From Bradyrhizobium sp. Ai1a-2 (GTDB taxonomy: Bacteria > Pseudomonadota > Alphaproteobacteria > Rhizobiales > Xanthobacteraceae): a stretch of 64,000 bases of DNA. Below the pieces are notes generated by a model, which was not told where the DNA came from, searched no databases, and worked only from the letters and a program-made list of their open reading frames with translations. This document shows, piece after piece, positions 25,627 to 33,192 of the stretch. Within the stretch, counting starts at the first letter, position 1. Each line of letters begins with the position of its first letter. Position numbers and translations under genes: made by a program. The stretch spans positions 83,677 to 147,676 of the forward strand of contig NZ_AUEZ01000010.1 in assembly GCF_000426245.1 (NCBI RefSeq), read 5' to 3'.

Positions 25627-26850
25627 ATGAGTAATGCGAAGCCTGCCGTCATCATCGCTGGGGCAGGGCCGGTGGGCATGGTGGCCGCGGCAGATATGGT
25701 GCGGCAGAACATCCCGGTTCTGGTGCTGGAGAAGAACGACCAACTGAGCAGCGAGTCGCGCGCATCGACGTTCCATCCGCCCACGCTGGACATGCTCGAT
25801 GATCTCGGTTTCGCCAGCACCCTGATTGCGCAGGGCCTGAAGGCGCCGACTGTTCAATACAGTTCGTCCGAAGACGGCGTGCTCGGGACGTTCGACTTCG
25901 CGGCGATTTCCGATCTGGTGCGGCACCCGTTCCGCCTGCAGGCCGAGCAGTTCAAGCTAACGCGCATCATTCTGGATGCCTTGTCCGGCAACCCGCTGTT
26001 CTCGATCGCGTTCGGCAGCGAAGTCAGATCCATCAAGCAGACGAGCGATGCCGTCGAGGTAGTGGTCAGAGCCCAGGGGCGCGACACCATGCATGAATGC
26101 GCCTGGCTGATTGGCGCCGATGGCGCGAACAGCATCGTACGCCGCAGCCAGGACGTGGAATTCGAGGGCTTCACCTGGCCCGAGCGCTTTTTGGTGATGA
26201 CAACCCCGGTCGATTTCACGGTGCTTCGCCCGGGTGTGTCGTCGGTCAGCTATGTCGCCGATCCCGAGCGCTGGTACTTCCTACTCCGCATCCTCGGAGC
26301 GTGGCGCGTGATGATGCCGGTGGCTGCGGAAATCTCCGATGCCGAGGCGCTCTCCGAAGACTATGTGACGGCGTCGATCCGGCGGATCGTTCCCGCCGAG
26401 ATGGAGGCCCCCATCCTCCACACGACGTTGTATCGTGTGCATCAGCGCGTCGCCGCGAACTTCCGGAAAGGTCGCACCTTCCTGGTTGGCGACGCCGCCC
26501 ATATCAACAATCCGCTCGGCGGCATGGGCATGAATGGCGGCATTCACGACGCATTGAACCTGACGGCGAAGTTGGGTTCGGTCATCAATGGTACGGCCAA
26601 TGAGCGTGTTCTCGCCGACTACGATCTGCAGCGTCGTACGGTCACGATGCAGGCCATTCAGGGCGACACCATTCGCAACAAGAAGAATCTCGAGGCGAAA
26701 GATGAGGCGGACCGCGCGCGTTTCCGCGACGACATTCGCGCCGCGGCCGCCGATCCGGAAAAGGGGCGCGCGCTCTTGCGCCGAATTGCAATGCTGGACT
26801 CGCTCGAGCGGGCAGCTTCGCTGCATGTCGCCGCGGCCCACCAGGGATGA
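25627..26850 (+). CDS. FAD-dependent aromatic monooxygenase (MhpA/PheA-like)
   Basis: 407 residues, class A flavoprotein hydroxylase. FAD-binding Rossmann motif VIIAGAGPVGMVAAADMV at the start, the DG motif CAWLIGADGANSIVRR near residue 165, and the second FAD motif RTFLVGDAAHINNPLGGMGMNGGIHDA near 285. It lacks the C-terminal thioredoxin-like domain of phenol hydroxylases. AGAGG lies before the ATG at 25627; the frame extending upstream is not homologous. Divergent from a LysR gene and followed 100 bases later by a Bug-type binding protein, suggesting hydroxylation of an imported aromatic acid. Substrate not determinable. Confidence 0.85.
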   Translation: MSNAKPAVIIAGAGPVGMVAAADMVRQNIPVLVLEKNDQLSSESRASTFHPPTLDMLDDLGFASTLIAQGLKAPTVQYSSSEDGVLGTFDFAAISDLVRHPFRLQAEQFKLTRIILDALSGNPLFSIAFGSEVRSIKQTSDAVEVVVRAQGRDTMHECAWLIGADGANSIVRRSQDVEFEGFTWPERFLVMTTPVDFTVLRPGVSSVSYVADPERWYFLLRILGAWRVMMPVAAEISDAEALSEDYVTASIRRIVPAEMEAPILHTTLYRVHQRVAANFRKGRTFLVGDAAHINNPLGGMGMNGGIHDALNLTAKLGSVINGTANERVLADYDLQRRTVTMQAIQGDTIRNKKNLEAKDEADRARFRDDIRAAAADPEKGRALLRRIAMLDSLERAASLHVAAAHQG

Positions 26851-26950
26851 TCACCAATTCTCTCTTGGACGATGTCGACGGTAACCGGCTTATCGGCCGG
26901 GTAAGAACCACGTCAGTGGACGCACCAGTGAACTTGGAGGAGTCAATGCC

Positions 26951-27982
26951 ATGGTTCCCAGGATGTCATGCAGGATGTTCAGAATGCGAAGCAATGATCT
27001 GCCGATGAAGTGGGCGACGTTTATTTTGGCGGCACTGCTATCGCCGGCATTCTTCGGGGTGCCCGGCACGCTGGCGGCTGGATTCCCTGAAAAGATCATT
27101 ACGATTGTCGTCCCGTATCCTGCCGGAAGCACCGCCGACGCGATTCCACGATTGGTGGGTCCGTTGATGTCCAAGTCGCTCGGTGTTCCGGTGATCATCG
27201 AAAATCGCGGCGGCGCAAACGGCTCGATCGGGGCGGTCCGCGTCGCTTCCTCACCAGCGGATGGCCACACGATCCTGCTTGCGACGACTGGCATGCTTAC
27301 AATCAACCAATGGATCTATGAAAAGCCGACGTACAATCCTGAAAAGGATTTCACGCCGATCACCAACGGCGCTTCGACGCCGAACATCATCGTCGTCAAT
27401 CCGTCGGTCAAGGCAAGCTCGCTGAAGGAATTGGTGGCGCTGGCCAAGGCTGAGCCTGGCAAGCTGACATTTGCTTCGGCCGGCAATGGAAGCACGAGCC
27501 ACCTGTGCGGCGAGACCTTGAAGGTGCTCCAAGGCATTGATGCCGTTCACATACCGTACCAAGGAGCAGCTCCGGCACTCCAGGATGTTGTCGGTGGTCA
27601 AGTTTCTATGATGTGCGACAACCTGTCGAATGTTGTCCAGCAGGTGCAGAGCGGAGCGCTGAGACCAATTGTCGTGACCGCGCTTGAACGAAGCAAGCAG
27701 CTGACCGATGTGCCGACGTCCCCGGAAGCAGGATCACCTGATCTCCTCGCAGGCAACTGGTACGGCTTTGTTGCTCCATCGGCGACCCCAAAGGACGTGA
27801 TCGAGAAGCTCAACAAGTCCATTGTGGAGGCCTTGCGAGATTCGACCGTCTCAGCTCGTCTGGAAGGCCTTGGTTTGACTGTGATCGCTGATGAGCCCGC
27901 CAAGTTCGGAGAAACCATCGCAAAGGATTCTGCGCGGATGGAAAATATTGTAAAGCGTGCAAAAGCAAAGGTTTCCAACTGA
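26951..27982 (+). CDS. Tripartite tricarboxylate transporter binding protein (Bug/TctC family)
   Basis: 343 residues. GGAGGAG lies 8 bases before the ATG at 26951. A signal peptide with core WATFILAALLSPAFFGVPG ends near residue 40. The mature protein begins GFPEKIITIVVPYPAGSTAD, the hallmark of the Bug family, and has ENRGGANGSIGAVRVA and GQVSMMCDNL. It would capture an organic or aromatic acid in the periplasm. No TctA/TctB membrane partners are in the window, so it must work with a system elsewhere or has a sensing role. A later start at 27005 would give a shorter signal. Confidence 0.88.
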   Translation: MVPRMSCRMFRMRSNDLPMKWATFILAALLSPAFFGVPGTLAAGFPEKIITIVVPYPAGSTADAIPRLVGPLMSKSLGVPVIIENRGGANGSIGAVRVASSPADGHTILLATTGMLTINQWIYEKPTYNPEKDFTPITNGASTPNIIVVNPSVKASSLKELVALAKAEPGKLTFASAGNGSTSHLCGETLKVLQGIDAVHIPYQGAAPALQDVVGGQVSMMCDNLSNVVQQVQSGALRPIVVTALERSKQLTDVPTSPEAGSPDLLAGNWYGFVAPSATPKDVIEKLNKSIVEALRDSTVSARLEGLGLTVIADEPAKFGETIAKDSARMENIVKRAKAKVSN

Positions 27983-28218
27983 CGCTGTCGATCAGAAGGC
28001 ACCGATGATCCCGGTGAGAAGCACTTGCAGCACGAAGACGCAGGCTGCCGCTACGGCACCCAACGCCTGCAACCGCCTCTCGCCCACAGAAACGTGTGTG
28101 TGCCCGCGTCAAAACGCGCCCGCGCCCCTTGTAATCGAACAACACGAACGCCAACCGTGATATAATTCGAGCGTTTCTACATCCATTGACGTTTGCGGAC
28201 TTGTCCAGCGTTTGCGGA

Positions 28219-29268
28219 TCACATCCCGCTTCGGGCCTCATTGCTTCGCTGCTGCCGCAACAGCGCCAGCTTCTCGAGTGCGGCACGGTCGGAGTAGCTG
28301 AACAGCACGGCGTCGACGTCCGCTTCGAGCGTCGTCCAGGTCCAATTCGGAATGACGAAGATGTCGTGCGGGCCGAAGCTGAAGGTTCGGTTGCCGACAT
28401 GCGCGCGGCCGCGCCCCTCGACCGCCATGACGATGGTCGATTCTGTGGATCGGTACGGCGCGCCAGAAAAACCCCTCGGCAGCAGCTGAATGAAGGCAGC
28501 GATCGTCGGCAGCACGAATTCCCCAGACAATGGATTGCTATATCTCAGCTTCAATCCGTGGCAGGGATCCCACTCGTTCGTCCTGCGAAGCGCTTCGAGC
28601 GCTTGCCGTGTCGTGTCGTACGGATACCGGAAAACGGGAGAATGAGACGTGCTCACGACAGGCTCCAAGGGCAGCAGTCCCGAACCGTAGCGTGCGCGGG
28701 AATCCTCGGCGGGCCTCGCTTCGGGATAGCGCCGCTCGTCGAATTCTTCCGAGAACGTCGCGCCTAGATGATTAACCAACGGGATATCAAGTCCATCGAG
28801 CCAAATCATTGGTCCCTTACTATCCTTGCCGTGGTCGTGCCAGAACCAAGCCGGCGTCAAAATCAGGTCGCCCGGATTCATGGAGGTCTTCTCACCGTTT
28901 ATCGCCGTGTATGCACCGCCGCCTTCGATCACGAATCGCAAGGCTGATTGCGTATGGCGGTGAGCGGGTGCGATCTCTCCTTCCTTGATCATCTGAATCG
29001 CGCAGAGCAGCGTCTTTGTGGTCCCTCGCTGCAGGGCTGGGTTGTTCAGCATCAGGACGCGGCGCTGCGCTTCTTCCGCCGAGATGAGCTCGCCGGCTTC
29101 GAACAGCGCGGGCCGGATGTCGGCAGCGAAATCCCAGAACACAGGTTCGCAGTTCGCCACTGGCTCGCTGGGAACGGCCTCCGTCATCACCGTCCATAGC
29201 GGCGTCAGTCCGCGCTGCGCCATGCGCCCGTAATAGGCGTCGCGCATCCTCTGAAGATTGTCCGACAT
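28219..29268 (-). CDS. Gentisate 1,2-dioxygenase
   Basis: 349-residue bicupin that opens the ring of gentisate (2,5-dihydroxybenzoate) between C1 and C2 to maleylpyruvate, using Fe(II). The N-terminal cupin shows the metal site APAHRHTQSALRFVIEGGGAYTAINGEK (given in part) and TPAWFWHDHGKD; the C-terminal cupin has IVMAVEGRGRAHVGN. SD-like AAGGAGG precedes the ATG at 29268. It is the last gene of a minus-strand operon after a 3-hydroxybenzoate-type hydroxylase and an MFS transporter. Maleylpyruvate isomerase and fumarylpyruvate hydrolase, needed to finish the route, are not in the window. Salicylate 1,2-dioxygenase is a close alternative. Confidence 0.87.
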   Translation of the reverse strand: MSDNLQRMRDAYYGRMAQRGLTPLWTVMTEAVPSEPVANCEPVFWDFAADIRPALFEAGELISAEEAQRRVLMLNNPALQRGTTKTLLCAIQMIKEGEIAPAHRHTQSALRFVIEGGGAYTAINGEKTSMNPGDLILTPAWFWHDHGKDSKGPMIWLDGLDIPLVNHLGATFSEEFDERRYPEARPAEDSRARYGSGLLPLEPVVSTSHSPVFRYPYDTTRQALEALRRTNEWDPCHGLKLRYSNPLSGEFVLPTIAAFIQLLPRGFSGAPYRSTESTIVMAVEGRGRAHVGNRTFSFGPHDIFVIPNWTWTTLEADVDAVLFSYSDRAALEKLALLRQQRSNEARSGM

Positions 29269-29365
29269 ACTCGCCTCCTTGCTGTGTTACTCACGGATGC
29301 GTTGCATCAACCAGGCTTGCCCATGGGGCTTGCCTCAGGTGTGGATTTCGGGTCGGCGGGAATTG

Positions 29366-30565
29366 TCAGGCCGCGAGGCATGCGTCGGCACGCCAGCCAT
29401 AGAGCCACTCCAACGCATCGTAGAAGCGCTCCGGCGTTCGACCCTTCCAAAGCTCGTTGCGCACGATCCGCTCCATTCCCTTGGCATGGATGAGCCGGCC
29501 GAACTCGCGCGCCGACAACACGGCGCGAGCGGTGCGGGCGATGCGGGACCGCTCGTAGAGGCCGAACGCCTGAGGCAAGTCGTCTGGATGGATGCGAATG
29601 GCGGCGCCGAGCGTCACCGCGTCTTCCAGCGTCATGCACGCTCCCTGGCCGAGATACTGCAGCATCGGATGCGCAGCATCGCCAAGCAGGGTTACATGAC
29701 CGCTGCTCCAGCGATCGAGCGGTTCGCGGTCCGCCGTCGCCCAGCGTTTCCCACTATTCAGCAGCGACAGAAGTTGGTGCGGCCGCCTGTCGATGCCGAC
29801 GAAGTGAGACAGAATCTCCTCCTGGCTGCCCTCAGTGACGCCCCAGGCTTCCTGCCTCTCGCTATGGAACGTGACGACCAGGTTGTATTGTTTTTGGTCG
29901 CGCAGCGGGTAATGCACTAGGTGGCAGTTCGGCCCTGCCCACACCACCGGCGCGTTTCCCTGCAGCTCGACTGGAAAGTCGCCGGCCTCGATCATGGCGC
30001 GATAGACGACGTCTCCTGAAACCCGCGGCGCGTCGCCGATTAGCCGCTGACGCACCGCCGACTTCACGCCATCGCAGCCGATCAGCGCGATCCCGTCATG
30101 GTGGCCGCCGTCGGCATCGATCGCGGTCACGCCGCGCGTGGTCTGCTCGACCTCGACGATGCGCATGGACGTGACGAGATCGACACGTCCGACCGCCTGG
30201 ACGCTCTCAAGGAGGGCCATGTGCATGTCGGCACGATGGCCCAACGCATAGGGATTACCGAAGCGGCGGCGAAACGCTGTACCGACAGGAACGTCGGCGA
30301 TCGGCTTGCCGTCGACCGCGTCCAACATCACCAGGCGGTCGGGATAGGTCATGTGGCTGCGTACTCGTTCGCCGACGCCGAGTGCGTCGAAGGCCGCCAA
30401 CGCATTCGGCCCAAGCTGAAGGCCAGCGCCGATCTCTTCGATCGCGCTCGCCTGTTCAAGAATCTTGACATGGCGCCCCTCGTGCGCGAGCGCCAACGCA
30501 GCCGCAAGGCCGCCGATGCCGCCGCCGACGATGAGGATCGGCGCTTCTCGTCTAATCATGGTCAC
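29366..30565 (-). CDS. 3-Hydroxybenzoate 6-hydroxylase / salicylate hydroxylase family FAD monooxygenase
   Basis: 399 residues. FAD Rossmann motif ILIVGGGIGGLAAALALA, DG motif ALIGCDGVKSAVRQ, and GHVTLLGDAAHPMLQYLGQGACMTLEDA. Family members convert 3-hydroxybenzoate to gentisate or salicylate to catechol with NAD(P)H and O2. The neighbouring gentisate dioxygenase makes the 3-hydroxybenzoate 6-hydroxylase reaction the better reading. Its start overlaps the end of the MFS gene by four bases (ATGA), so the two are translationally coupled. A 97-base spacer separates it from the dioxygenase. Confidence 0.85.
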   Translation of the reverse strand: MTMIRREAPILIVGGGIGGLAAALALAHEGRHVKILEQASAIEEIGAGLQLGPNALAAFDALGVGERVRSHMTYPDRLVMLDAVDGKPIADVPVGTAFRRRFGNPYALGHRADMHMALLESVQAVGRVDLVTSMRIVEVEQTTRGVTAIDADGGHHDGIALIGCDGVKSAVRQRLIGDAPRVSGDVVYRAMIEAGDFPVELQGNAPVVWAGPNCHLVHYPLRDQKQYNLVVTFHSERQEAWGVTEGSQEEILSHFVGIDRRPHQLLSLLNSGKRWATADREPLDRWSSGHVTLLGDAAHPMLQYLGQGACMTLEDAVTLGAAIRIHPDDLPQAFGLYERSRIARTARAVLSAREFGRLIHAKGMERIVRNELWKGRTPERFYDALEWLYGWRADACLAA

Positions 30566-31962
30566 AGGGGCCCTCCGTTAGTTGTTTTGCATGCGACCGG
30601 CCGCAGATCGTCAGGGTAATTCGGGCTGAGACCACCATCCGCCGCGGGCGCAGTACCGAGTCCACTCCAGCGCAGCAGCATGGCTGCGGCTGCGGCGAAC
30701 AGAGCGGGCACAGCCCACAAGAGGAAGATGCGATTGGGCGCAACCCCGCCGGCCAGCAACGCACCGATCACGAGCGGCCCGATCGCCTGCCCCGTCCGGC
30801 CGAGCGCCATCGCCCAACCGACGCCCGTCGCGCGCATCATGCTGGGATAGATCAGGACCGCGACGCCCAACAGCGCGGAACTTGCTGCACCGAGAGAAGC
30901 GCCTGACAGCGCCGCGAACAACCCGAGCAGGGTTAACGATCCGATGGCGTAGCCGAGTGACGACACGCCGACGGCGCCTATGCTGAACAGCAGCAACAAG
31001 ACGATCCACGGATCGAAATAGTCTACAAGCCGCCCGCCGAGCGCTGTGCCTGCGACGCTGCCGAGATTGACGAGGAGCACGATCAGTGTCGCCTGTGATG
31101 CGTCGACCCCGGCTTGGCGCAACAGCGCAGGCGTCCAGAGCACGAGCGCGATCAGCAGCATGAAGCACATGGAGAAGGCGATCCACAGCAACAGCGTCGG
31201 CGCTCCGCGTCCGCCGGTGAACAGGTGCCGGAGCGGCAAGCGATCGGGTCGCTGCTCGCAATCGACGTAGAAGGTCCCGTCGGTCGGCGCGTCGGGCACG
31301 ATCTGACGCACGATTTCGCTGACCTTCCGTTGCCCGTCCGGTTGCCGGACCAGGAACTGCAACGGCTCCGGAAAAGCCCAGGCGACTACGGCCGCCAGCA
31401 GTAACGGAATCGTGCCGCCGATATAGAAGAGGAAGGGCCAGCCAAGCAGTGGAAGGATTTGCGCGCTAGTCAATGCACCGATTGCGCCGCCAAGCGGGAA
31501 GCCGGCGTAGAGCAGCCCAGTCAAGAGGCCGCGGTTGCGCCGGGGCGTATATTCGGAGGAAAGAGCCAGAAGGTTCGGGATCGCGCCGCCGAGCCCGAGC
31601 CCGGTGAAAAAACGGCACAGGAGCAACCAAAAGAGATCAGGGGCATGGGGCGTGAGCAGCGAAATCAACGAAAAGCCAAGCACCGAGCCGGCCAGCACCC
31701 ATCTACGGCCGAAGCGGTCGGCCAGTGGCCCAAGGCTGAGCGCGCCCAGCATCGCGCCGAGCAGACCGGCGGAGAAGACCTGCCCGAAGGCGGTGATCGG
31801 AATGTGCAGAGACGAGGAGATGGCTGGCGCCGCAAAACCAATCGCCTGCGTGTCAAAGCCGTCCATCAGAGCAATCAGGAAGCAAACGGCGACAATGCGG
31901 ATGCGATAGGAGCCTAGCGGAGATTGATCGATAATCGAGGCAACAGTGACGTGATCCGTCAT
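30562..31962 (-). CDS. MFS aromatic acid transporter (AAHS family)
   Basis: 466 residues with about 12 membrane helices. AAHS signature elements are visible: DGFDTQAIGFAAPAI in helix 1, GPLADRFGRRWVL between helices 2 and 3, and FFTGLGLGGAIPNLLALSSEYTPRRNRG after helix 4. The acidic pair in helix 1 (DGFD) is typical of 4-hydroxybenzoate/3-hydroxybenzoate-proton symporters such as PcaK and MhbT. First gene of the operon that includes the 6-hydroxylase and gentisate dioxygenase; likely imports 3-hydroxybenzoate, gentisate or a similar acid. Confidence 0.87.
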   Translation of the reverse strand: MTDHVTVASIIDQSPLGSYRIRIVAVCFLIALMDGFDTQAIGFAAPAISSSLHIPITAFGQVFSAGLLGAMLGALSLGPLADRFGRRWVLAGSVLGFSLISLLTPHAPDLFWLLLCRFFTGLGLGGAIPNLLALSSEYTPRRNRGLLTGLLYAGFPLGGAIGALTSAQILPLLGWPFLFYIGGTIPLLLAAVVAWAFPEPLQFLVRQPDGQRKVSEIVRQIVPDAPTDGTFYVDCEQRPDRLPLRHLFTGGRGAPTLLLWIAFSMCFMLLIALVLWTPALLRQAGVDASQATLIVLLVNLGSVAGTALGGRLVDYFDPWIVLLLLFSIGAVGVSSLGYAIGSLTLLGLFAALSGASLGAASSALLGVAVLIYPSMMRATGVGWAMALGRTGQAIGPLVIGALLAGGVAPNRIFLLWAVPALFAAAAAMLLRWSGLGTAPAADGGLSPNYPDDLRPVACKTTNGGPL

Positions 31963-32079
31963 CGTCAGCTACTCCCGAGCATTTGAGTCCCGGCCTGCGC
32001 GGCCCCGCGCTTCTGGCTGGATATTCTCATCCCCATCTCATGCATCAAGCCGTTGGCCTGAATAACCCTGATAAGCTCG
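31963..32079. promoter_or_regulatory. Divergent control region between transporter operon and LysR gene
   Basis: 117 bases between divergent starts. It holds the direct repeat TGAATAACC at 32059-32067 and 32081-32089 (22-bp period, the second overlapping the LysR start codon) and a ATATTCTCATC...GATGCATGAGAT-like inverted arrangement around 32020-32046. It resembles NahR/NagR-type regulated regions only loosely. Confidence 0.4.
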
Positions 32080-32979
32080 ATGAATAACCTCGATCTGAAT
32101 TTGCTCCGCGTGTTCGATGCCGTGTGGCGGCATGGGCATCTTGGACTGGCATCCAAGGAGCTCGAATTGAGTCAGCCCGCGCTGTCGCATGCGCTGAGGC
32201 GGCTCCGCGAGGCACTCGGCGATCAGCTGTTCGTGAAAGTTACGGGCGGGATGCAGCCGTCCGCACGTGCGGTCCGATTGGCACCGGTCGTTCAATCGAT
32301 GCTGACGAGTGTGCGTGAGCAGGTACTCGCCGGGCCCGCCTTCGACCCCAAGCATGCGAGCCGCACTTTCACGATCGCGTTGGTCGACGTTGGCGAGATG
32401 GCGCTCCTGCCGAAGCTCCTGGGTCGCTTGATGTCCGAAGCACCGTCAATCGATGTCCGCTCGGTCTCGATGCCGCCCCGGGAACTGATGCTGGCATTGC
32501 AGCGGGGCGAGGTTGATCTGGCGATCGGCTATTTCCCGGATATCGATGGTGTCGACTTTCTCCAGCAACGGCTGTTTCAACACGGCTTCGTTTGCCTCGT
32601 ACGCGCAGGGCACTCCGTGGTCCATGGCGCGCTGACGAAAAAGCAATTCCGTGAGCTGCCCCATGCTGTGGTGCAAGCCGAAGGACGAAGCCAGGAGATC
32701 GTGGAGCGGCATCTGAAGCAATTCAGGATACGGAGGCGGCAACTGTTGCGCTCGCCGCATTTCCTGAGCATCCCGATGGTCATCGCATCAACGGACCTCG
32801 TTGTCACGGTGCCGCAGCCCGTCGGCGAGGTGTTTGGGCGGATCGTCGAACTCCAAGTGCTGCGGCCCCCTTATCCGTTCCCTTCCTTCGATATCAAGCA
32901 GTACTGGCATCGCTGTCAGCACGCGGATCCTGGAAATCGCTGGCTGCGCAACATGGTCGCTGATCTGCTCGCGGAGTAA
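32080..32979 (+). CDS. LysR family regulator (NahR/NagR/LinR-like)
   Basis: 299 residues. Helix-turn-helix in LNLLRVFDAVWRHGHLGLASKELELSQPALSHALRRL (given in part) with the DLNLL start typical of the NahR/NodD subgroup. Effector domain with FTIALVDVGEMALLPKLLGRL and ELMLALQRGEVDLAIGYFPDI. It is divergent from the MFS - 6-hydroxylase - gentisate dioxygenase operon, as NagR-type activators are, and probably activates it in response to the aromatic acid or gentisate. It is followed by the picolinate cluster, whose candidate operators begin 60 bases after its stop. Confidence 0.88.
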   Translation: MNNLDLNLLRVFDAVWRHGHLGLASKELELSQPALSHALRRLREALGDQLFVKVTGGMQPSARAVRLAPVVQSMLTSVREQVLAGPAFDPKHASRTFTIALVDVGEMALLPKLLGRLMSEAPSIDVRSVSMPPRELMLALQRGEVDLAIGYFPDIDGVDFLQQRLFQHGFVCLVRAGHSVVHGALTKKQFRELPHAVVQAEGRSQEIVERHLKQFRIRRRQLLRSPHFLSIPMVIASTDLVVTVPQPVGEVFGRIVELQVLRPPYPFPSFDIKQYWHRCQHADPGNRWLRNMVADLLAE

Positions 32980-33038
32980 TTGCGACCACGATTGAAAATC
33001 TGGCGCAAGCCGACGGATTCCGTTTGGTGCCAAAATAA

Positions 33039-33050
33039 TCAGTATATATC
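33039..33050. promoter_or_regulatory. Candidate PicR-type operator 1
   Basis: TCAGTATATATC, matching the left half and centre of TCAGTATACTGA. Lies 150 bases before the fused oxygenase gene, in the gap after the LysR gene. Confidence 0.5.
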
Positions 33051-33146
33051 TCAATCGGTTGCGGATTGATCGAAATATCCGGGCCAACTGTCGTATTTAC
33101 CCCGGTATTTGATAGTCAAATCCCCGTGTCGCAACCATCTTAAAAG

Positions 33147-33158
33147 GATGTATACTGA
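33147..33158. promoter_or_regulatory. Candidate PicR-type operator 2
   Basis: GATGTATACTGA, with a perfect right half of TCAGTATACTGA. Centred 40 bases before the start codon at 33193, a position suited to repression of the oxygenase operon. Confidence 0.55.
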
Positions 33159-33192
33159 TCAAAATTGCAAAGTCGTTGAAGAGGGGGAACCC

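Noticed and set aside
27983..28218. A possible short minus-strand membrane peptide (ALGAVAAACVFVLQVLLTGI)
   Set aside because: Hydrophobic but without a convincing start or ribosome-binding site; it may be the end of a decayed transporter subunit. Not strong enough to list.
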